This document shows positions 27,309 to 36,371 of a stretch of DNA of 64,000 nucleotides, piece by piece (position 1 is the stretch's first letter; each line of letters begins with the position of its first letter). The notes under the pieces are model-generated. The model saw nothing but the letters and a program-made list of their open reading frames with translations. It searched no databases and was not told the origin of the DNA. Made by a program: the position numbers and the translations under genes. Source of the stretch: Leptospira vanthielii serovar Holland str. Waz Holland = ATCC 700522 (GTDB lineage: Bacteria > Spirochaetota > Leptospiria > Leptospirales > Leptospiraceae). The stretch is from contig NZ_AOGY02000062.1 in the NCBI RefSeq assembly GCF_000332455.1, positions 100,555 through 164,554 on the forward strand, given 5' to 3'.

Positions 27309-28535
27309 ATGAAGAATTCCTTTTTTCAGCAAAGTTTGTGGAATACAGCATTTCGACCTTTTTTTTGGTTCGGTTCTACTTATGGGATTTTTGTCATTGG
27401 GTTTTGGTTATTAGTACTTTCGAATACAGTAAATAATCCGATCAAAATTAATTCCATTCATTGGCATTCCTATGAAATGGTCTTTGGTTTTTCTAAAGCA
27501 ATCGTACTCGGTTTCCTTTTTACTGCCGTTCAAAATTGGACGAACTCTAGCATCTTAAAAGGAAAAAATCTATTTTTTCTTCTGCTTTTTTGGGTTTTAG
27601 GTAGATTTTCCATGTACCCTCTTGGCCTCCCTTCCTATTTATCGTTCGGTTTGGACATTAGTTCTGATCTAATGGTCATTTACTTATTAGTTCCTAAACT
27701 CATGGTCCCTGCGCAAAAACACAACAGGCCGATTTTATTTCACTACGCACTCTTCACCATATTCCATTTGTTAAGTGGTCTTTCTGCTCGTTCGGTTTTA
27801 GAGCCAGAACAAACTTTATTATTTATTCACTTAAGTATTTTTGTAATTTTATTTTTGATTTTGATCATTGGGGGACGTGTTGTTCCCTTCTTTTCTGGAG
27901 TTGTCATCCCAGGGTATTCCTTCAAACGGATCCATAAATTAGAATCGGCCATCCTTTATTTACCGTTTGCCTTTTATCTTTTTAAACTCACCCAAGGATT
28001 CTTGGTACCGAGTACTTCAGCAAATATTGACTTCACAAAATTTAATTTAGTTACATTGACACTCATCACTTCTTTTTTGATTAGTTTATCATTATTTGTT
28101 ACCAATAGTATACGATTTCTTTCTTGGAAACCTTGGAAGTCTTACAAAAAACCTATATTATGGATTTTGTATATGGGTTACTTCTGGGTTTGTTTAGGAT
28201 TTTTGTTCTATAGTTTGGCGGAACTCGGATACTTCCCTATCTCTTCAGCGATTCATAGTTTAACTGTTGGAGGAATCGGAGTTTTTATCTATGGGATGAT
28301 CACAAGAGTGAGTTTAGGACATACGGGAAGAAGTATTGTGGCCTCCCAACTCACTGTATTTGCCTATGTTATTTTTAATTTTGCTGTGTTCGTTCGGGTT
28401 TTCTTTCCTTTGGTTGGCGAATACAAGTATGCATACCATTTATCCGGTGTGATTTGGATTCTAACATTTTTGATATTTCTATTACAATACACGAAAGTTT
28501 TATTTAGCCCAAGACCTGACGGAAAACCATCATAA
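27309..28535 (+). CDS. nnrS: NnrS family heme/copper-type membrane protein
   Basis: A 408-residue polytopic membrane protein with about twelve hydrophobic segments. NnrS signatures are FRPFFWFG at the N-terminus, the histidine motif HWHSYEMVFGF, the central GGRVVPFFSG and the C-terminal ITRVSLGHTGR. NnrS proteins occur with nitric oxide reductase and Fnr-type regulators and protect against nitrosative stress. Here the gene follows the Crp/Fnr regulator, carries its own Fnr-like box and is convergent with norD, with four bases between the stop codons. Start at ATG 27309 was chosen because the N-terminal motif begins directly after it. Confidence 0.9.
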   Translation: MKNSFFQQSLWNTAFRPFFWFGSTYGIFVIGFWLLVLSNTVNNPIKINSIHWHSYEMVFGFSKAIVLGFLFTAVQNWTNSSILKGKNLFFLLLFWVLGRFSMYPLGLPSYLSFGLDISSDLMVIYLLVPKLMVPAQKHNRPILFHYALFTIFHLLSGLSARSVLEPEQTLLFIHLSIFVILFLILIIGGRVVPFFSGVVIPGYSFKRIHKLESAILYLPFAFYLFKLTQGFLVPSTSANIDFTKFNLVTLTLITSFLISLSLFVTNSIRFLSWKPWKSYKKPILWILYMGYFWVCLGFLFYSLAELGYFPISSAIHSLTVGGIGVFIYGMITRVSLGHTGRSIVASQLTVFAYVIFNFAVFVRVFFPLVGEYKYAYHLSGVIWILTFLIFLLQYTKVLFSPRPDGKPS

Positions 28536-28539
28536 AGGA

Positions 28540-30291
28540 TTACACTCTTATGGCTCTTCGAAAAAATTCTTGGAGAGAATCGAGGAGCCTTTCCGGATGG
28601 AACAACATTTGATAACTGGCGTTTCTCATCATAGCAGGAATTGTTGGTTTTTCTTCTGTACCTATTGCCAAGGTATAAACCTGAATTCCATTTAACAAAC
28701 ATTCTCCGACCGCTTTATTTACATCCTCAATTCCATACTTTCCTTCATACTGATCATAATCATTGGGACGAGCATCAGTGATTAAAATAATCCATTTTTG
28801 TTTGTAAGAGGTTTCTTTTAGTATCGAACTTGTATGACGTAAAGATGGACCCACGCGCGTGTATCCAATTGGGGAAAGTGGCCCTAAACGATCTCGTGCT
28901 ACCGTCCAAGATTCTGATAATTTCTTTACATGGATAAATTGATTATAGTTACGAGTCCGTGAATAAAAACCGGCAATTCCAAATGGAATTTTTAGGTCTT
29001 CCAAACATTCTGAAAACAAAAGTAGACTTTCTCTTTCGACATCCAAAACCCTTTTTTCTTGAATCCAAGAATCAGTAGATAAACTTAAGTCGACAAGAAA
29101 ATATAAAACCATATCTGATATATCCCGAATGGGATTCATATAAATCGATTCGGAAGGGCTAATTTTGGCTTTGAGATCTGCATACCGATCGACGAGAGCA
29201 TCCAAGTCAATATCAGCTCCGGCCACCAACTTTTTTTTGATCCGAGTTTGGTTAAGCAGTGCCATCATTTTCTTTTTTAATTGAATTAAATGCGAATGTT
29301 GTTTTTCTAAAACATGTTTTGTATAACCAACATCAGTTTGTTTTGGAAACTCTTCTACCACAGAACAATAGTTTGGTTTATAGTTTTTTAGTTTGTAATC
29401 CCACTCCGAATAAGTAAAACTTTTTCCCTCATCCCTTACATCTGCGATTTCAAGTAAAGTTCCAGACCCTGATTCACTAGTTCGTGTTGTATGGACTGGA
29501 TCTTCTGTTCGAATGATATGTTTTAGATTTAGCTCTTGTAAAGCCGCCTCCTCTTCCATATCCTCTTCCCCATCAATATCACGCCATTGCCCATCAAACT
29601 CTTCAACGGTTTCAATTTTTTCAAAATTGTGACCCAAGGTGTACTCTTCGATTTTTTTCTCATCGACTTCTAAAAGTTCAGCTTCGTTTGGATCCAACTT
29701 TTGTTTTGATTCTTTCGATTGAATTTTTTGTTTCTTTGATTGGGATACAAAGTCTTTTCCGGCTGGGAAAATTTGTTTTGTATCAGTAACGGATGTTTGG
29801 GCAGTAAGTAAGATAGAATTTATTTTTTTATATTGTGTTCGGTCTTTTTTCCGTATCTCCAACCTTTCCTTACGAATATCTTTCCAATCCGCTACGATAC
29901 CCGGATATTTTTTAAAAAACATTCGAAACTGATCAAAGAAATTTCCAAAAGAACCAGAAACAATTGCGGTATTAGTTATTAAATCTTGCTTTCTATCAAA
30001 AAGAAAAGAAAGGTAAGCAAGGAAAATCCGAACAAATTTTTTTGAAATGGTTTCAGATACAAACCAATACACCACTTCTGGAAATTTCAAAAAGTTTTGA
30101 CCCAAGGAAATGGTTTCTCCTCCAAGAATCAAAGTGACAGGTTCTTTTTTTAAAGTTTGTAAATACCGGATAATTCGAACTTCTTCGGATTTTAAATCAT
30201 ATCCATAATAAGGGCTCGGGGTTTTGAGTTTTTTACGAATTTTTTTCCAAAGTGTATGGCCTTGGTAGAATATGAACTGGTCCCATTCCAA
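28540..30291 (-). CDS. norD: Nitric oxide reductase activation protein NorD (vWFA domain)
   Basis: A 583-residue soluble protein. The C-terminal about 200 residues are a von Willebrand factor A domain with the metal-site motif DLSLSTDSW (DxSxS) and ITDARPNDYDQYEGKYGIEDV. The middle is charged and low in complexity. NorD works with the MoxR-type ATPase NorQ to insert the non-heme iron into NorB. It is the fourth gene of norC-norB-norQ-norD, beginning nine bases after norQ. Confidence 0.88.
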   Translation of the reverse strand: MEWDQFIFYQGHTLWKKIRKKLKTPSPYYGYDLKSEEVRIIRYLQTLKKEPVTLILGGETISLGQNFLKFPEVVYWFVSETISKKFVRIFLAYLSFLFDRKQDLITNTAIVSGSFGNFFDQFRMFFKKYPGIVADWKDIRKERLEIRKKDRTQYKKINSILLTAQTSVTDTKQIFPAGKDFVSQSKKQKIQSKESKQKLDPNEAELLEVDEKKIEEYTLGHNFEKIETVEEFDGQWRDIDGEEDMEEEAALQELNLKHIIRTEDPVHTTRTSESGSGTLLEIADVRDEGKSFTYSEWDYKLKNYKPNYCSVVEEFPKQTDVGYTKHVLEKQHSHLIQLKKKMMALLNQTRIKKKLVAGADIDLDALVDRYADLKAKISPSESIYMNPIRDISDMVLYFLVDLSLSTDSWIQEKRVLDVERESLLLFSECLEDLKIPFGIAGFYSRTRNYNQFIHVKKLSESWTVARDRLGPLSPIGYTRVGPSLRHTSSILKETSYKQKWIILITDARPNDYDQYEGKYGIEDVNKAVGECLLNGIQVYTLAIGTEEKPTIPAMMRNASYQMLFHPERLLDSLQEFFRRAIRV

Positions 30292-30300
30292 TGTTTTATC

Positions 30301-31083
30301 CTAAAAGATTAGATCGAAACTGTCTTGTAAGGCAGCAACTGTATCTATATCATCGGACAAAGGAAGGATAATGGCAGTTCTTCCGGCAAGGCGCGAGGGA
30401 AGCCCTTTTGTTATTAATTTTGCACATGACACGAGTAATCTTGTCGATACGGTTTCGGCCAAACCTAGTTCTTGTTTGTTTCTGACAAGACCCGCAAATT
30501 GAACTAATTTTTTAGCGATTGGTTCACCAATACCCGTTTCTCCCACAATGATTTTTTCCTCAACTGAAGGTTTTGGATAAGGGAAATCCATTCCAAGAAA
30601 TCGTTGTTTGGTGGATGGTTTTAGTTCTTTAAACCCTCTTTGGTATCCAGGGTTATAGGATGCTACGAGTAAAAAATCTGGATGTGCTATGATTTCTTCA
30701 TTTTTTCTTTCGAGAAATAAAGTGCGACGGTGGTCTGTTAATGAATGGATCGTTACCAGTGTGTCTGGTCTTGCTTCTGCAATTTCATCCAAATACACAA
30801 TAGCTCCTTCTTTGACTCCCGTTGTGAGTGGTCCATCCATCCAAATGGTATCAGCTCCTTTCACCAAAAATCTTCCGACTAAATCAACGGAAGAAGTTTC
30901 ATCATTACACAAGATGGTGATGAGCCTTCGTCCCATTAAGTGGGCCATATATTCCAAAAACCGAGATTTACCAGATCCAGTAGGGCCTTTCAACAAAAGC
31001 GGCAGAGAATTCTCTGCCGCCATTTGAAAGATTTCTATTTCCTTACCGATTGGTTCGTAATAGGGTGCTTTCTTCGTTAACAT
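30301..31083 (-). CDS. norQ: MoxR-family AAA+ ATPase NorQ
   Basis: A 260-residue ATPase of the CbbQ/NirQ/NorQ group. Walker A is LLLKGPTGSGKSRFLEY and Walker B is GAIVYLDEIAEARPD. The AAA+ sensor region includes LLVASYNPGYQ, and TKQRFLGMDFP follows. Together with NorD it forms the chaperone that matures NorB. Length matches the family. It lies three bases after norB and nine bases before norD. Confidence 0.92.
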   Translation of the reverse strand: MLTKKAPYYEPIGKEIEIFQMAAENSLPLLLKGPTGSGKSRFLEYMAHLMGRRLITILCNDETSSVDLVGRFLVKGADTIWMDGPLTTGVKEGAIVYLDEIAEARPDTLVTIHSLTDHRRTLFLERKNEEIIAHPDFLLVASYNPGYQRGFKELKPSTKQRFLGMDFPYPKPSVEEKIIVGETGIGEPIAKKLVQFAGLVRNKQELGLAETVSTRLLVSCAKLITKGLPSRLAGRTAIILPLSDDIDTVAALQDSFDLIF

Positions 31084-31086
31084 AAA

Positions 31087-32436
31087 TTAATCGAGGTCAC
31101 CAACATTTTTACCCAGAGCTTCATTCGATGGAAGACCATGGCGAATGAAATCGACGATAAAGTATGTGATTCCAACAGTGAAGAGGGTTGCCGCAAGTAA
31201 CATTCCGTAAAAATGGAAAATGATTTCTTTTTGAACAACCAAAAAGTCCATACCCAATTTACGTTCTAAATACACTTGTGTAATCCCGGCAACAGCGAGT
31301 GCTCCTGTCATTCCTAACATTCCAATATTGGATGCCCAAAATGCTAAATATCCAGACATTCCAGTAAAAAGTTTTCTTCCCGTAAGGTTCGGCATAGCAT
31401 AAGAAATCACAGCTAACACTAACATTGCGTAGGCTCCCCAGAATGCAAGATGACCATGCATCGCAGTGACAAGTGTTCCATGTGTCCATTGGTTTACCGC
31501 AGGCCAAGTATGAGCAAAACCTAGGAAACCAGCCCCAATAAAAGACATCATAGCACTTCCAAGTGTCCAATAGAGTGCAATTTTATTCGGATGGTTTTTT
31601 CCTTTTTTACGATACATATTGAGCGCCCAGATGGCCATACCAAGGAAAGCAAGTGGTTCTAAGGCAGAAAAAATACCGCCGACCATAAGCCAATACTTAG
31701 GAGTTCCGATCCAATAGTAGTGGTGACCCGTTCCCAAAATTCCAGAAAGGAAGGTCAAACCCACAACTACATAAAGCCATTTTTCGATCACTTCTCTATC
31801 CACTCCCGTGAGTTTGATCAGTAAAAAAGATAGGATACCACCCATAATGAGTTCCCATACGCCCTCTACCCAAAGGTGAACTACCCACCAGCGAAAGTAA
31901 GAATCTATCGTTTGGTTGTCGAAGTAGATCATACCAGGTAAATAGAGTAAGGCGGCGCATAACAGACCAAAGAAGAGGACAAGTTGAGTTGTACTTCTTT
32001 TTTTTGCCTCCCAAATGGTCATAGCAATGTTAAACAAAAAAGTTAAAACATTCACAACTACCAAATAGTCCAGTGGTCTTGGGATTTCTAAGAACTTACG
32101 TCCTTCCCACCAATTGAAGTGAAATCCTATGATAGCGATTACACCAACAACCACCCAAGAAATGAGTTGGATATAGGCAAGTTTGACACTATATAACTCT
32201 CTGTCTGATTCTTCAGGAATGATATAATAAGCAGCTCCCATAAAACCAGTTAACAACCATACTACGAGTAAGTTTGTATGTGTGGCACGTGCGGTATTGA
32301 AAGGAATATAATCATGTAGTCCATCCAAGCCGATACGGGCAAATCCCATAATGAAACCATATACGATTTGTAAAGATAAGAGTAACATACAAGTTGCAAA
32401 GAACCAATATGCGACCTTTTGTGATTGGAATCTCAT
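31087..32436 (-). CDS. norB: Nitric oxide reductase subunit B (cNOR type)
   Basis: A 449-residue heme-copper oxidase superfamily member with twelve hydrophobic segments, the catalytic subunit that reduces 2 NO to N2O. The heme b ligand is in RATHTNLL. The heme b3/FeB site ligands are in HLWVEGVWELIMGG (His and two Glu) and GHHYYWIG. The heme ligands near the C-terminal half are in MHGHLAFWGAY. The length of about 450 and pairing with a separate NorC mean the cytochrome-c-dependent form, not qNOR. It starts nine bases after norC. Confidence 0.96.
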   Translation of the reverse strand: MRFQSQKVAYWFFATCMLLLSLQIVYGFIMGFARIGLDGLHDYIPFNTARATHTNLLVVWLLTGFMGAAYYIIPEESDRELYSVKLAYIQLISWVVVGVIAIIGFHFNWWEGRKFLEIPRPLDYLVVVNVLTFLFNIAMTIWEAKKRSTTQLVLFFGLLCAALLYLPGMIYFDNQTIDSYFRWWVVHLWVEGVWELIMGGILSFLLIKLTGVDREVIEKWLYVVVGLTFLSGILGTGHHYYWIGTPKYWLMVGGIFSALEPLAFLGMAIWALNMYRKKGKNHPNKIALYWTLGSAMMSFIGAGFLGFAHTWPAVNQWTHGTLVTAMHGHLAFWGAYAMLVLAVISYAMPNLTGRKLFTGMSGYLAFWASNIGMLGMTGALAVAGITQVYLERKLGMDFLVVQKEIIFHFYGMLLAATLFTVGITYFIVDFIRHGLPSNEALGKNVGDLD

Positions 32437-32445
32437 TGTTTCTCC

Positions 32446-33150
32446 TTATTTCAATGCAGAAAGATAAGTTACGATATCTTTTCTTTCTGGATCAGTTAAC
32501 GGCAACTTAGGCATATTTGTTCCCGGTTTGATGGCCTGAGGATCTGATAACCAACGATTGAGATAATCAGAATCAAATTTACTACCTACGTGATCAAGTG
32601 CTGGCCCAACATTTCCTCCTTTTCCACCTACCGCATGACAGGCGACACAAAGTTGAGAAAACTTTTCTGGTTGAGACAAAACAACTGCATTGGTTTTGAC
32701 CTGAGGGGCAGGAGAAGTTGCAATCGAATCGATGGGAATATTTGGTTTTGGAGGCCAACCGTTGGCATCGATTTTACCTACCCAATCCAAAAAGGCAATG
32801 ACCTGTCCTTTTTCTTCCTTAGTGAAGTTATACTTCACCATTTTCCGTTCTCCAGGAAACATCGCCTGTGGATCGTCTAAAAAAACATCGATCCAAGTGG
32901 CTCCTCGCCTTTCGACAACCTTAGTCAGATCCGGTGCATAATACGCCCCTTCACCTAACAGTGTATGACAACCCATACAATTGTTTTTTTCCCAAATTTC
33001 TTTGCCCTTTAAAACATCTTCGGTGATGTTTTGTGCATTGGTTCGGGAATCAGTTTGTCGCAAGGTATCCACAGTGAGAAACACAAAGACAGCACTGAAC
33101 AAGAAAGTGCCTCCCAAAAAGAACGCCCTAGCTTGCGATTTTGATAGCAT
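32446..33150 (-). CDS. norC: Nitric oxide reductase subunit C with a second cytochrome c domain
   Basis: A 234-residue protein with an N-terminal membrane anchor (about residues 9-28). The first c-type heme motif CMGCH (about residue 59) sits in the normal NorC domain. A Pro-rich linker follows, and then a second heme motif CVACH (about residue 169) in a domain with the axial-ligand-like phrase GTNMPKLPLT. Classical NorC is about 150 residues with one heme, so this is a diheme version with an added cytochrome c module. AGGAGG precedes the ATG. It is the first gene of norCBQD, with an Fnr-type promoter upstream. Confidence 0.93.
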   Translation of the reverse strand: MLSKSQARAFFLGGTFLFSAVFVFLTVDTLRQTDSRTNAQNITEDVLKGKEIWEKNNCMGCHTLLGEGAYYAPDLTKVVERRGATWIDVFLDDPQAMFPGERKMVKYNFTKEEKGQVIAFLDWVGKIDANGWPPKPNIPIDSIATSPAPQVKTNAVVLSQPEKFSQLCVACHAVGGKGGNVGPALDHVGSKFDSDYLNRWLSDPQAIKPGTNMPKLPLTDPERKDIVTYLSALK

Positions 33151-33177
33151 CCTTGCCTCCTATTTTCAATTTTTAGA

Positions 33178-33183
33178 ATTGTA
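33178..33183 (-). promoter_or_regulatory. -10 element of the norCBQD promoter
   Basis: On the minus strand TACAAT begins 22 bases after the end of the Fnr-like box, as expected when the regulator is centred near -41.5 (class II activation). Confidence 0.6.
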
Positions 33184-33205
33184 GGAGTAGATTTTAGTTT
33201 TGGCA

Positions 33206-33219
33206 TTGATATATATCAA
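33206..33219 (-). promoter_or_regulatory. Perfect Fnr/Dnr-type operator upstream of norC
   Basis: TTGAT-ATAT-ATCAA, a fully palindromic match to the Fnr/Dnr consensus, 55 bp before the norC ATG. The spacing to the TACAAT -10 fits class II activation. Confidence 0.8.
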
Positions 33220-33443
33220 GTACGAATTTGAATTTTTCTAATATCATTGACTTTTGAATAGTGAACAAGGGTTAATTGCTTTTGAGAATCAATACAATAG
33301 TTTCGAAACAGTGTTCACACTGAATCTAAGGTATAGATACTCACCAGGGTGTGAAAACCCTAGTATAGGAATCGAAGCAACAATCTATTGTTGTAATTTA
33401 TATTAGTTGAATATTCTAGCGTTAGAAGATCCAGGAGAACTCC
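33220..33443. other. Intergenic region between the norC promoter and norE
   Basis: No open frame worth calling. It holds an interrupted palindrome CAGTGT-TC-ACACTG (33309-33322), a small hairpin AGGGT-N6-ACCCT (33346-33361) and AGGAGA just before the norE ATG. No second Fnr-like box was found close to norE. Confidence 0.5.
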
Positions 33444-34016
33444 ATGAATGAAAAACACCAAAATCTAAACAAATCCTTGTGGTATCCACCAGGAGGTATC
33501 CTGATTTGGATGATTGTTCTTGTAGAAGTGCTTACGTTTTGTATGGGAATTGGCTCGCTCGTGTATGAAAAGTCGAATGATCTTACAAATTTTTCTTTTA
33601 TGCAGACACATTTGAACAAAACTTTTGCGTTTTGGAATACAGTGTTTTTACTTACGAGTGGGTTTTGTATTGCAATCGCAGTACTTTATAAAAGTAAAAA
33701 TAATATAAATATTTTCACTCTGTTCTTATCTGCATCTATCCTTTTTGGATTCGCATTTTTAATCCTTAAATTTTATGAATTTAGAGAAAAATGGCTACTC
33801 GGTTATACTTTAGAAACCAGTAGCTTTTTCAGTTATTACTGGTTACTCACTGGGTTTCATTATCTCCATGTGGTTGTGGGCATTTTGATTCTTTTTATCA
33901 TCTACGTTAGTCGTAAAACCATATCTTTTGAAAACCTAGAGGCCGGAGCCGTATTTTGGCATATGTGTGATTTGATTTGGTTATTACTTTATCCCACACT
34001 TTATTTGATTCAGTAG
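33444..34016 (+). CDS. norE: Cytochrome c oxidase subunit III-like protein NorE
   Basis: A 190-residue membrane protein with five hydrophobic segments. The motif LLTGFHYLHVVVGILIL and the C-terminal GAVFWHMCDLIWLLLYPTLYL match the subunit III/NorE family. NorE is an accessory to nitric oxide reductase of uncertain function. ATG 33444 is preceded by AGGAGA. It is transcribed away from norC, and the small norF-like gene follows after ten bases. Confidence 0.85.
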   Translation: MNEKHQNLNKSLWYPPGGILIWMIVLVEVLTFCMGIGSLVYEKSNDLTNFSFMQTHLNKTFAFWNTVFLLTSGFCIAIAVLYKSKNNINIFTLFLSASILFGFAFLILKFYEFREKWLLGYTLETSSFFSYYWLLTGFHYLHVVVGILILFIIYVSRKTISFENLEAGAVFWHMCDLIWLLLYPTLYLIQ

Positions 34017-34026
34017 GTACAAGAAA

Positions 34027-34257
34027 ATGAAATTAATTATCTTCACATATATAACTCTTATGTTTATCGTTTACTTTTCCTTTTTTGGAATGGGCCAGGT
34101 AATTCCAGGAAATTGGAATCTCATTCTTATGAGTGCCATCAAGTTTTTATTGATTTGTTTTGTGTTTATGAATCTGAAAGAAGCCCATCCTTTTTGGAAG
34201 GTAACTTTTCCGATACTTATTGGAATTTATTCATTCAGTATTTGGATTCTTACTTAG
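34027..34257 (+). CDS. norF: Small membrane protein NorF (cytochrome c oxidase subunit IV-like)
   Basis: A 76-residue protein with two to three hydrophobic segments and the phrase FLLICFVFMNLKEAHPFWKV, typical of small subunit IV-like partners of NorE. It lies ten bases after norE. Its last four bases overlap the stop of the convergent mtnC gene. Confidence 0.75.
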   Translation: MKLIIFTYITLMFIVYFSFFGMGQVIPGNWNLILMSAIKFLLICFVFMNLKEAHPFWKVTFPILIGIYSFSIWILT

Positions 34258-34985
34258 AAATGATTCCATACGGGGAAGGTATGTGGTTTTTGCGTTAGGT
34301 TCCCTGGCCTGTTAAGTATCACTACATCCATCCCCACAGCATTGGCAGCTTCCGCTTCCTCTACGATATCTGTAAAAAAACGAATTTGATTCGGTGAAGA
34401 CTGTAGTTTGTTTGCGATATTTTCATAACTTTCTTTTTCTCTTTTCCCACCGACTGCTGTATCAAAATAAGAAGTGAAATATTTTCGTAAGTCACCTAAC
34501 TCTGAATACTGATAGATTAAAATTTGTGCTTCGACAGAACCAGAGGAATACACGTGATTTTGAATTCCTAGATCCATTGTTTTTTTTAAAAATCCAGGAA
34601 CATCCTCATACACAATACTTTTGATTTCCCCGGATTCATATCCCTCTTTCCAAATTTTGCCTTGGATCTCTTTGAGAGGGCCAAACTTACGATCTTTCTC
34701 GATCAAATATTCAAAGTAGGAGGGAATGAATTCCGTTAAAAAACCGATAGGATTTGATTTTTGTTTTGTATTCCCTTTTGCAAAAAGATTCAAAAAATCT
34801 TTTTCACGTAATGTCAGATCTTTCTCAAATTCTAATTGGATTTCTTTGAGTCGATCTTCCGAAAACTGATAGGTTCTTAGGAAACGAGTAATGTGTTTTT
34901 TTGCATAAGGAAAGAGCACTTGATGGACAAAGGCGATTGGTGCCGTTGTCCCTTCAATGTCGAGTAAGTTGTGTTTAATAGTCAT
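34254..34985 (-). CDS. mtnC: Acireductone synthase (enolase-phosphatase E1)
   Basis: A 243-residue HAD-family enzyme of the methionine salvage pathway, which converts 2,3-diketo-5-methylthiopentyl-1-phosphate to acireductone. The HAD aspartate motif is LLDIEGTTAPIAFV (DxEGT, residues 9-13). YSSGSVEAQILIYQ and FDTAVGGKREKESY are the family motifs, and FFTDIVEEAEAA is the final acidic motif. Length is normal. It follows the MFS transporter on the same strand with a 21-bp gap. No other methionine-salvage gene is adjacent; metK lies about 11 kb away. Confidence 0.93.
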   Translation of the reverse strand: MTIKHNLLDIEGTTAPIAFVHQVLFPYAKKHITRFLRTYQFSEDRLKEIQLEFEKDLTLREKDFLNLFAKGNTKQKSNPIGFLTEFIPSYFEYLIEKDRKFGPLKEIQGKIWKEGYESGEIKSIVYEDVPGFLKKTMDLGIQNHVYSSGSVEAQILIYQYSELGDLRKYFTSYFDTAVGGKREKESYENIANKLQSSPNQIRFFTDIVEEAEAANAVGMDVVILNRPGNLTQKPHTFPVWNHF

Positions 34986-35006
34986 TCAGTCCCAAGGCTA
35001 AAGAAT

Positions 35007-36371
35007 TTATGCAACGGATGCATTTTCTTTCATAAGCATACGCATTCTTTCTTCATCTTTTTCATAATTAAACAATATGAGTAACCATGCCAAAGCACAA
35101 GGAATCCAGAAAAGAATCGGTATGGATAAAGCAAGTCCCCGATCAGGAGTCAAACCTAAAATCACGGCTGACATCACGGGGCCGAGTCCTTTTCCTAAAT
35201 CATCTGTTAGGTTGTAAATGGAAAATATGGCACTTCTTGATTTTGGTTCATTTACATTCAGTAACACCGCACGTACGTTCGGTCCGGTGACAGAGATCAT
35301 AATCCCAGTAAAAATATTCAGGGCAATGAAAAGTCCCATAAAAGGAACAATGTCAAAGGAATACAAAAGCAAAATTGCCGGGAACACACCAAAGAATGTG
35401 GTTCCCATACATAGAAGTGGTTGGTATGTTTTTTTAATATTATATAAAATTTGACCAAGAACCCCACCAAAAAAAGTTCCAATAAAAATTCCAACTGCAG
35501 CAAAGGTAATCATCCCAGCAGAAATTTCTTTTGAAAGATGATATGTGTGTTCATAATAATCAGCCAAATAAACAAAGAAAACTCCCCAAGGAATACATCC
35601 CGGAAGACCTTGTAAAAAAGCTCCTAAGTTGGTTTTGTTTTCAAAGAGTAATTTAAAATCTTTTAAACTAATTTTGTGAGATAATTCATCGCTGACAACA
35701 CCTTCGGCCCCACCGCGTTTGGGTTCTTTACAAAAGAACAAATAAATTGCTGCGAATATAAAAGAAGGAGCAGACATATAAATAAAAGAAGCGCGCCATC
35801 CATTAATCGGATCAGCTCCACCCAAAATTCCACCGAGGAGTTGCCCTACTCCCACACCAAGTCCCATGGCCAAGGAAACATAACCAGTAGCAATCGCTCT
35901 CGATTGGCTGGAAAAATAATCTCCAATCAAACTAAAGAGTAATGGAAAAATGCCACCAAGTCCAAACCCACAAAGTGTACGCAAAACCAAAAACTGATCA
36001 TAAGTTTCTACATAAGCAGTTAAAAAACAGGGAATTTCACCGAGTAGTACCGTTGCGAGTAGTAAGTTTTTTCGTGAAAAGGTTTGTGATAGATATCCCA
36101 TGGATAAGGAAACCACTCCACCCAAAATAAAAAACAATACGGGAATAATCCCACCTAACTTCCAGTCAACTTCGTTTGGATCTGTAATTCCTAAAGAGGC
36201 ACCAATGTTTTTCATATTGGGTGCAATTAAGTTTTGATCGCCGAACAAAAAGAAGGCCATTCCTAAAATGACCCAAAATGCTAGAATCCCTCTGGCTCCA
36301 TGGTCTGCGAGTTCGGCGAGGCCAAAGAATCGCAAATAGGATTTATCTCGTACTGATTGTTTTTGGTTCAT
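35007..36371 (-). CDS. Major facilitator superfamily transporter
   Basis: A 454-residue protein from ATG 36371 with twelve hydrophobic segments and the MFS loop 2-3 motif in MGYLSQTFSRKNLL. VLRTLCGFGLGGIFPLLFSL resembles the sugar-phosphate and spinster-like branches, but the substrate is unknown. The frame is open upstream to 36497, though that stretch belongs to the overlapping upstream gene. The ATG overlaps that gene's TGA (ATGA, 36368-36371), so the two are translationally coupled. Confidence 0.85.
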   Translation of the reverse strand: MNQKQSVRDKSYLRFFGLAELADHGARGILAFWVILGMAFFLFGDQNLIAPNMKNIGASLGITDPNEVDWKLGGIIPVLFFILGGVVSLSMGYLSQTFSRKNLLLATVLLGEIPCFLTAYVETYDQFLVLRTLCGFGLGGIFPLLFSLIGDYFSSQSRAIATGYVSLAMGLGVGVGQLLGGILGGADPINGWRASFIYMSAPSFIFAAIYLFFCKEPKRGGAEGVVSDELSHKISLKDFKLLFENKTNLGAFLQGLPGCIPWGVFFVYLADYYEHTYHLSKEISAGMITFAAVGIFIGTFFGGVLGQILYNIKKTYQPLLCMGTTFFGVFPAILLLYSFDIVPFMGLFIALNIFTGIMISVTGPNVRAVLLNVNEPKSRSAIFSIYNLTDDLGKGLGPVMSAVILGLTPDRGLALSIPILFWIPCALAWLLILFNYEKDEERMRMLMKENASVA

